This document shows, piece after piece, positions 59,901 to 64,000 of a stretch of DNA of 64,000 nucleotides. Source of the DNA: Phoronis australis (lineage: Eukaryota; Phoronida; Phoronidae); assembly GCA_002633005.1 (NCBI GenBank), contig NMRA01000024.1, forward strand, positions 225,744 through 289,743. Direction: 5' to 3'. Position 1 is the stretch's first letter; each line of letters opens with the position of its first letter. The position numbers were made by a program, and so were the translations under genes. A model generated the notes under the pieces. The model did no database searches, was not told the DNA's origin, and worked only from the letters and a program-made list of their open reading frames with translations.

Positions 59901-60263
59901 GTAAAATAGTTGATAAAATTCTGATATGCATGTTTTGACGTACGGATCAGAGCTCATGAAGTAGTTTATAAAAATATATTTGATTTTCCAGGCATTATGT
60001 TCATATGTTCTGTGTTTGCAATTTCGGGCGTGATGCTAGTTATAAAATAATCTATAAAATATAACTTTAGGTGATCAACTGTCATCAACTATGTAATGTT
60101 AATTTTCGCTATCGGACCTGGCTGACTAATGTCTCCGAAAATAACGTTTGCAAACTAGTTATAGTGTGTATTAAAGCGAACGGCAATTCTATTTTTTCAT
60201 TAAGAGCGCAAAACCAGCTGTGTCGCGTTTTGAAGCCGAGAGCAAATTAAAGACCAGGCGTGC
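56936..60263. other. No gene recognised
   Basis: About 3.3 kb. A 102-codon minus-strand frame at 59327-59635 overlaps a 71-codon plus-strand frame; the block ATAAAATTGGTCTCAATT appears in both orientations near 59457 and 59642, so this is likely a small inverted repeat rather than a gene. Confidence 0.3.
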
Positions 60264-60402
60264 GTTCAGTAGACGCTAGGACCTACGCTAGGACCTAGCC
60301 AAAAGCTAGGCAAGGTCACGTGCTCTTATTTAAAATACACGGCAATATCTCGCGTAATCTCGCAAAGTCTTGCTTTTAAGCTAGGTCCTAGCGTTACTGA
60401 AC
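60264..60402. mobile_element. Short MITE-like inverted repeat (139 bp)
   Basis: The left end is GTTCAGTAGACGCTAGGACC and the reverse complement of the right end is GTTCAGTAACGCTAGGACC. Internal CTAGG/CCTAG motifs repeat. No clear target duplication was found at these limits, so the true ends may lie a few bases outside. Confidence 0.5.
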
Positions 60403-61276
60403 GGGAGGCAGGATCTCTTGTCTTTTCTGGCTTTTTTATCATGTTAAGCTATATATGATTTCCGAGGCGTTATTTGCCAGCCATTTTACATGCTTCTATC
60501 TCGCATGCAAAAATAACTGCGCACTGCTAGAGAGGTTTAACTGTTGATACACACACATGTTGATATGAAGTGAAATTCTTCAGTGGCAGACATTTTACCC
60601 ACGCCATGTGGCCCACCCTGAGATGCCGCCGAAATGAACATTAAAAATCACAATAAAAAATTTTCAAGTAAACAAATGCTAAACTGGCTGCACATTGCCA
60701 CAGCAACATTAAAATTACTCATATCGAGCTCGGATCAAAGTGGCCAAGTTCAAACATAATATAAAATAAACATGAAGCTATTTAGGTTATGTAAAACATC
60801 AGAAAAATGACCAAATTTGGTTAACTTTGGATCGTCATATCTCAGAGATGGCTGATCACATTTGTGTCAAATTTTCAGTTACTATGCTTTCTGTACTGTT
60901 CCTCAGAACGCCGTTGCGAGGTGGCGTTGAAATGTCCCACTTTTACATGAGGGGCTATCAAAATAGGACTTTTATGGTCTTCATGAAATCAATCTAAAAT
61001 TTCATAAAACGAAAACGAAGTGATAATTTAGAAAACTGTAACATTTTTGAGAATTCACCATGAATATTTATGTCAAATGAAATTTGGTAAAACGTTATTG
61101 ATGCCTAAATATTACTAAAAATAGGGTGGCCACGTGACCTGATTCAAGGCAGATACCTATAAAGTCCAACATCAAATTCTACTTAATCTTTGTACTTTCA
61201 GAAACCATATACTTCATTGCGATTAATGCATTGTTTTTCAATCTGGCTAAATATACAGGTTTGCTGACAATGTAAA

Positions 61277-61325
61277 ATAATTGCTGGCGGTCTGGTACAC
61301 GTTGTACCAGACCGCTGGCAATTAT
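61277..61325. repeat. Strong short hairpin
   Basis: ATAATTGCTGGCGGTCTGGTAC is followed, after a loop of about 5 bases, by its near-exact reverse complement (two mismatches in 22 bp). It is GC-rich in the stem and AT-rich outside. It lies just upstream of the LINE fragment at 61.4 kb. Confidence 0.7.
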
Positions 61326-61370
61326 ATATATAATAACATTTACATATATTAATATATATTAATAACATTA

Positions 61371-62097
61371 AACATTTCTTGCCCTTAGAAACTTTGAAAA
61401 CTGTATGTAATGGTCTTATCCTTCCTCATTTTAATTATGGCATTCTGCTATGGGGGTGTGACCATAATAGAATATTCAAATTACAGGAAAAGGTTAATTC
61501 GCACTATTATCTCTAGTTATTTTAATGCCGATACAGATCCTTTATTTAAGACTACATAGATACTCAAAATAAATTACTTGTATGTTGTTGCTATTATCAA
61601 AGTTTTCTACAAATATGTTCATAATTACTTACCTTCATTTTTAGCACGTTCAATTTGATAACCCGTGGGTCTGTTCAGGAACATTACACTAGGCAACGAC
61701 ATCTTCTACAAACTCCTCGTTGTACTAAATCATTTGCTGAAGATTCCGTTCCAATGTCCTACCTCATATCATTAATAACCTACCTGAAAGTGTTTCCTAA
61801 AATATTTGAACCCATTCGTTATCCACTGTTATAATTTTTTTAAGAACGTTTGTTTTGAAAGCTATGTACTTGAGTGCACTATTCCCAGCTGCTTTGTGTG
61901 TAACTATTTTCGATAATCTCTGCTAGTCTTTTTACAAGTAGTTTTAAATTACATTGTCACCTAATTTTGTAATTCTGTTTATCTGTAACACTGTATTTTT
62001 TATTCTCCGGTGGCTTCGTGGTCAGCGGAGTCTCCACAAGCGTAAATTTGTATTAATTGTATTTTTGTCTTAACGTGAATAAAGTGTATTACTACTA
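61371..62097 (+). mobile_element. 3' fragment of a jockey/CR1-like LINE
   Basis: The frame LETLKTVCNGLILPHFNYGI, LLWGCDHNRIFKLQEK matches the conserved C-terminal region of jockey/CR1-type reverse transcriptases (L..LY..LILPH.NYG...WG......L..LQ.K). After a frameshift it continues FNADTDPLFKT and VFYKYVHNYLPSF (.F.YK...LP..F). Several stops and shifts follow. A 3' UTR ends in AATAAA (62078-62083) and an ACT/TACTAC-type tail (to about 62100). It is 5'-truncated and dead, and related in plan to the fragment at 30940-31745. Confidence 0.75.
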
Positions 62098-62426
62098 CTA
62101 TAGTAAAACCTAGTTCAGGATTTAGAGACCTGACTCAAGGGTCTAGCAGTGTGCCCCGTTGGACTCGCACTGTAAGAAAGGGGTCTTGCTTTACTTCACG
62201 ATTCGATTTTTGACACGTCGCAACAACCAATCACGTGTATGAAACGCCGGGTGTCACAAAGTCACAGTCGTGCATGTATTTACCATATTTAATTAAATTC
62301 GAGTCCACGAAAAGATTGGATTGTCACGTGTAAGGTTGCCACCAGTACAAAACACTGTCATTAAAAATGCAACAGCAATTTCTTCAGGCGAAGATGTTAA
62401 AGTAATAATTCTCATTTTTGTTCCAG

Positions 62427-62485
62427 CTTGCTACTCTTGACCTGGTAGAATGGCAGAAAATCAAGTGGACGTATTCGAAACTCAG
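62427..62485 (+). CDS. Possible first coding exon, 12 codons
   Basis: An acceptor-like TTTTTGTTCCAG (AG at 62425-62426) precedes an ATG at 62450 reading MAENQVDVFETQ and a donor-like CTCAG|GTAAAA at 62485/62486. The next exon was not found in the remaining 1.5 kb. Very short, so chance is a serious alternative. Confidence 0.2.
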
Positions 62486-64000
62486 GTAAAATGTAGGGTC
62501 TGTTTTTCGAAGACTGTATTGTCTTTTGTCTTAAAATCAGTCTACGGATGGCTCACCATGTTTCACAAAATCAAACTGATGCTAACAGTTAGAAAAACTC
62601 TGATCCAAAGGACAGAAATCTGTAACGTGCTCGGAGCAGACTAAACTCCACAGTCAAGAACAAGGGATGGACTTTTGACCGTAGACTCTTCGACGTCAGA
62701 ACCCAGTGGTGGTGTGGCTGCAACTTTGGATTACAGAGGTTGTATGCCACACATCTATTCCTGGCCTGGTAAAATGACGTCATGTGGTTCGCATTAATTT
62801 GTTCCAACACTCAGAAAACGACTTTTGATACTGTTCAGAAACACTCTCAAAAGACCACCCACTACCAAAGAACACATAGGCCAAATGCGCATAAAATATT
62901 TATTTTTCTTGCTTTTTGGTTTCTTATCGCTTCTTGGTTATCAGAAAAATGGCAATGGGGCTATTCGGAAAATTCACATTAAATAGAGGGCGTGCGTGTA
63001 CTAGTGGTGATAGATTAACAGCCTCGATTTCGCGAACCCTCTACATACATGGTGAAATGGCTTGTAGCTGTGCCAAATGAATCTGAGATTGCGTGAAAAA
63101 GGTGCTTCTATGAGAGGAGGCAAGCACGACCTTATACAAAGGTAAGGTTTGTGATTATTTTAACCATTATTCCATGTTTGTTCTACTGATGCCTATTAAC
63201 TGAGGTACTCGCAGATGTCGACTTCGCGGCAGTTGCCAGTCGGGTTAATCTTTGTTTGCTGTGATGTGTGTTACGATACTTGACGTAGCACTCGAGATCT
63301 TTTCGTACATCAAAGCAGAATTATTGTTTGGAATGGTTTCTAAAAGGTTTATCAGTGAAGCTACATCAATAAATGCTGAATGTTTATGCTGTTAACTCGA
63401 TATTGGTTAGTGAGTTAAGATTACAATCCAAGCTCAATGCCATGACAAATGGTAGATGACAAATATTCATTCGACTATTTGTTTACTCCCTATCCTATGT
63501 CTTCCGGAAATCTGTTACACGTTGAAATGGAAATCTATCATGTCTGTTTTCACGTGACCTTTGGTTTTTAGGTTTGGGGGTGTACGGTGCATAGGAGATA
63601 TGCATCGCTTCTGCATCGACCCTGAATGGACAAAAATTAGTTTTAAGCAATTGACTGCAGCTAACCAGCAACATCTTCCCATCCAGAGCAGATCTGTTGT
63701 CAAAGCCTACTTTCTACATCGGAGACAACGAACAAGCTTTGTTACTCCTTTCTCTTCCCACAGCATTTACACACACCAGCAGTGTTACATGCCACAATGT
63801 ACAAGTCAGTGGCCCTGGAGAAATGGGGATCGCAGTACGAAGTTACCGTGCCAGTTGATTGTTTGTGTATGAAGAGGAACTATATCTGACTGCTACACAA
63901 GTCAGCCTCGTTGGTGAGGATACCGTTTCATAGGCAATAAGTCATGTGTTTGACAATAGCTTATTTCCTTTCCTGGAAGAAACATTAGGGATTGAAGCTA
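62486..64000. other. No gene recognised
   Basis: A 103-codon plus-strand frame at 63561-63872 begins after a TTTTTAG-like acceptor (near 63570) but has no recognisable motif and no clear donor. Otherwise AT-rich sequence. Confidence 0.3.

Overview
This is eukaryotic genomic DNA from a repeat-rich animal genome, with no bacterial or phage gene layout. GT-AG introns, AATAAA poly(A) signals, non-LTR retrotransposons, small inverted-repeat DNA transposons and a secreted SUEL/rhamnose-binding lectin gene suggest a marine invertebrate, plausibly a non-vertebrate deuterostome (cephalochordate, hemichordate or echinoderm). The species cannot be fixed from the sequence. An N run of 351 bases marks one assembly gap.

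The one confidently readable host gene is on the minus strand at 10828-14707. It has a signal-peptide exon (14638-14707) and three symmetric phase-1 exons, each encoding one complete 8-cysteine galactose/rhamnose-binding (SUEL) lectin domain. All splice sites are canonical, the reading frame stays open through four exons (930 nt, 309 aa) and a poly(A) signal lies 33 nt past the stop. A decayed L1/Tx1-type LINE (6934-10610, plus strand) abuts it tail to tail.

The rest is mostly repeats. There are two 3' fragments of jockey/CR1-like LINEs (31 kb and 61.4 kb); three degenerate THAP zinc-finger N-termini (1.7, 19.1 and 33.2 kb); several MITE-like elements, two of which share CAGTGGC termini and 5-bp target duplications; and dispersed repeat families present two or three times (called A to I here). 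Local tandem repeats have units of 52, 57, 73, about 140 and about 168 bp.

The most unusual structure is at 43.9-49.7 kb: two arms of about 1 kb in opposite orientation, each built from ~140-bp tandem units, enclosing about 3.8 kb. Inside lies a second, smaller inverted pair made of 15-17-bp tandem units (45.48-46.19 kb). This resembles nested foldback-type elements.

Weaker candidates for coding exons are at 28195-28503, 38991-39317, 55578-56000, 12824-12931 and 62450-62485. None has a recognisable family and all need transcript evidence. Most other short open frames look like chance or lie in repeats.
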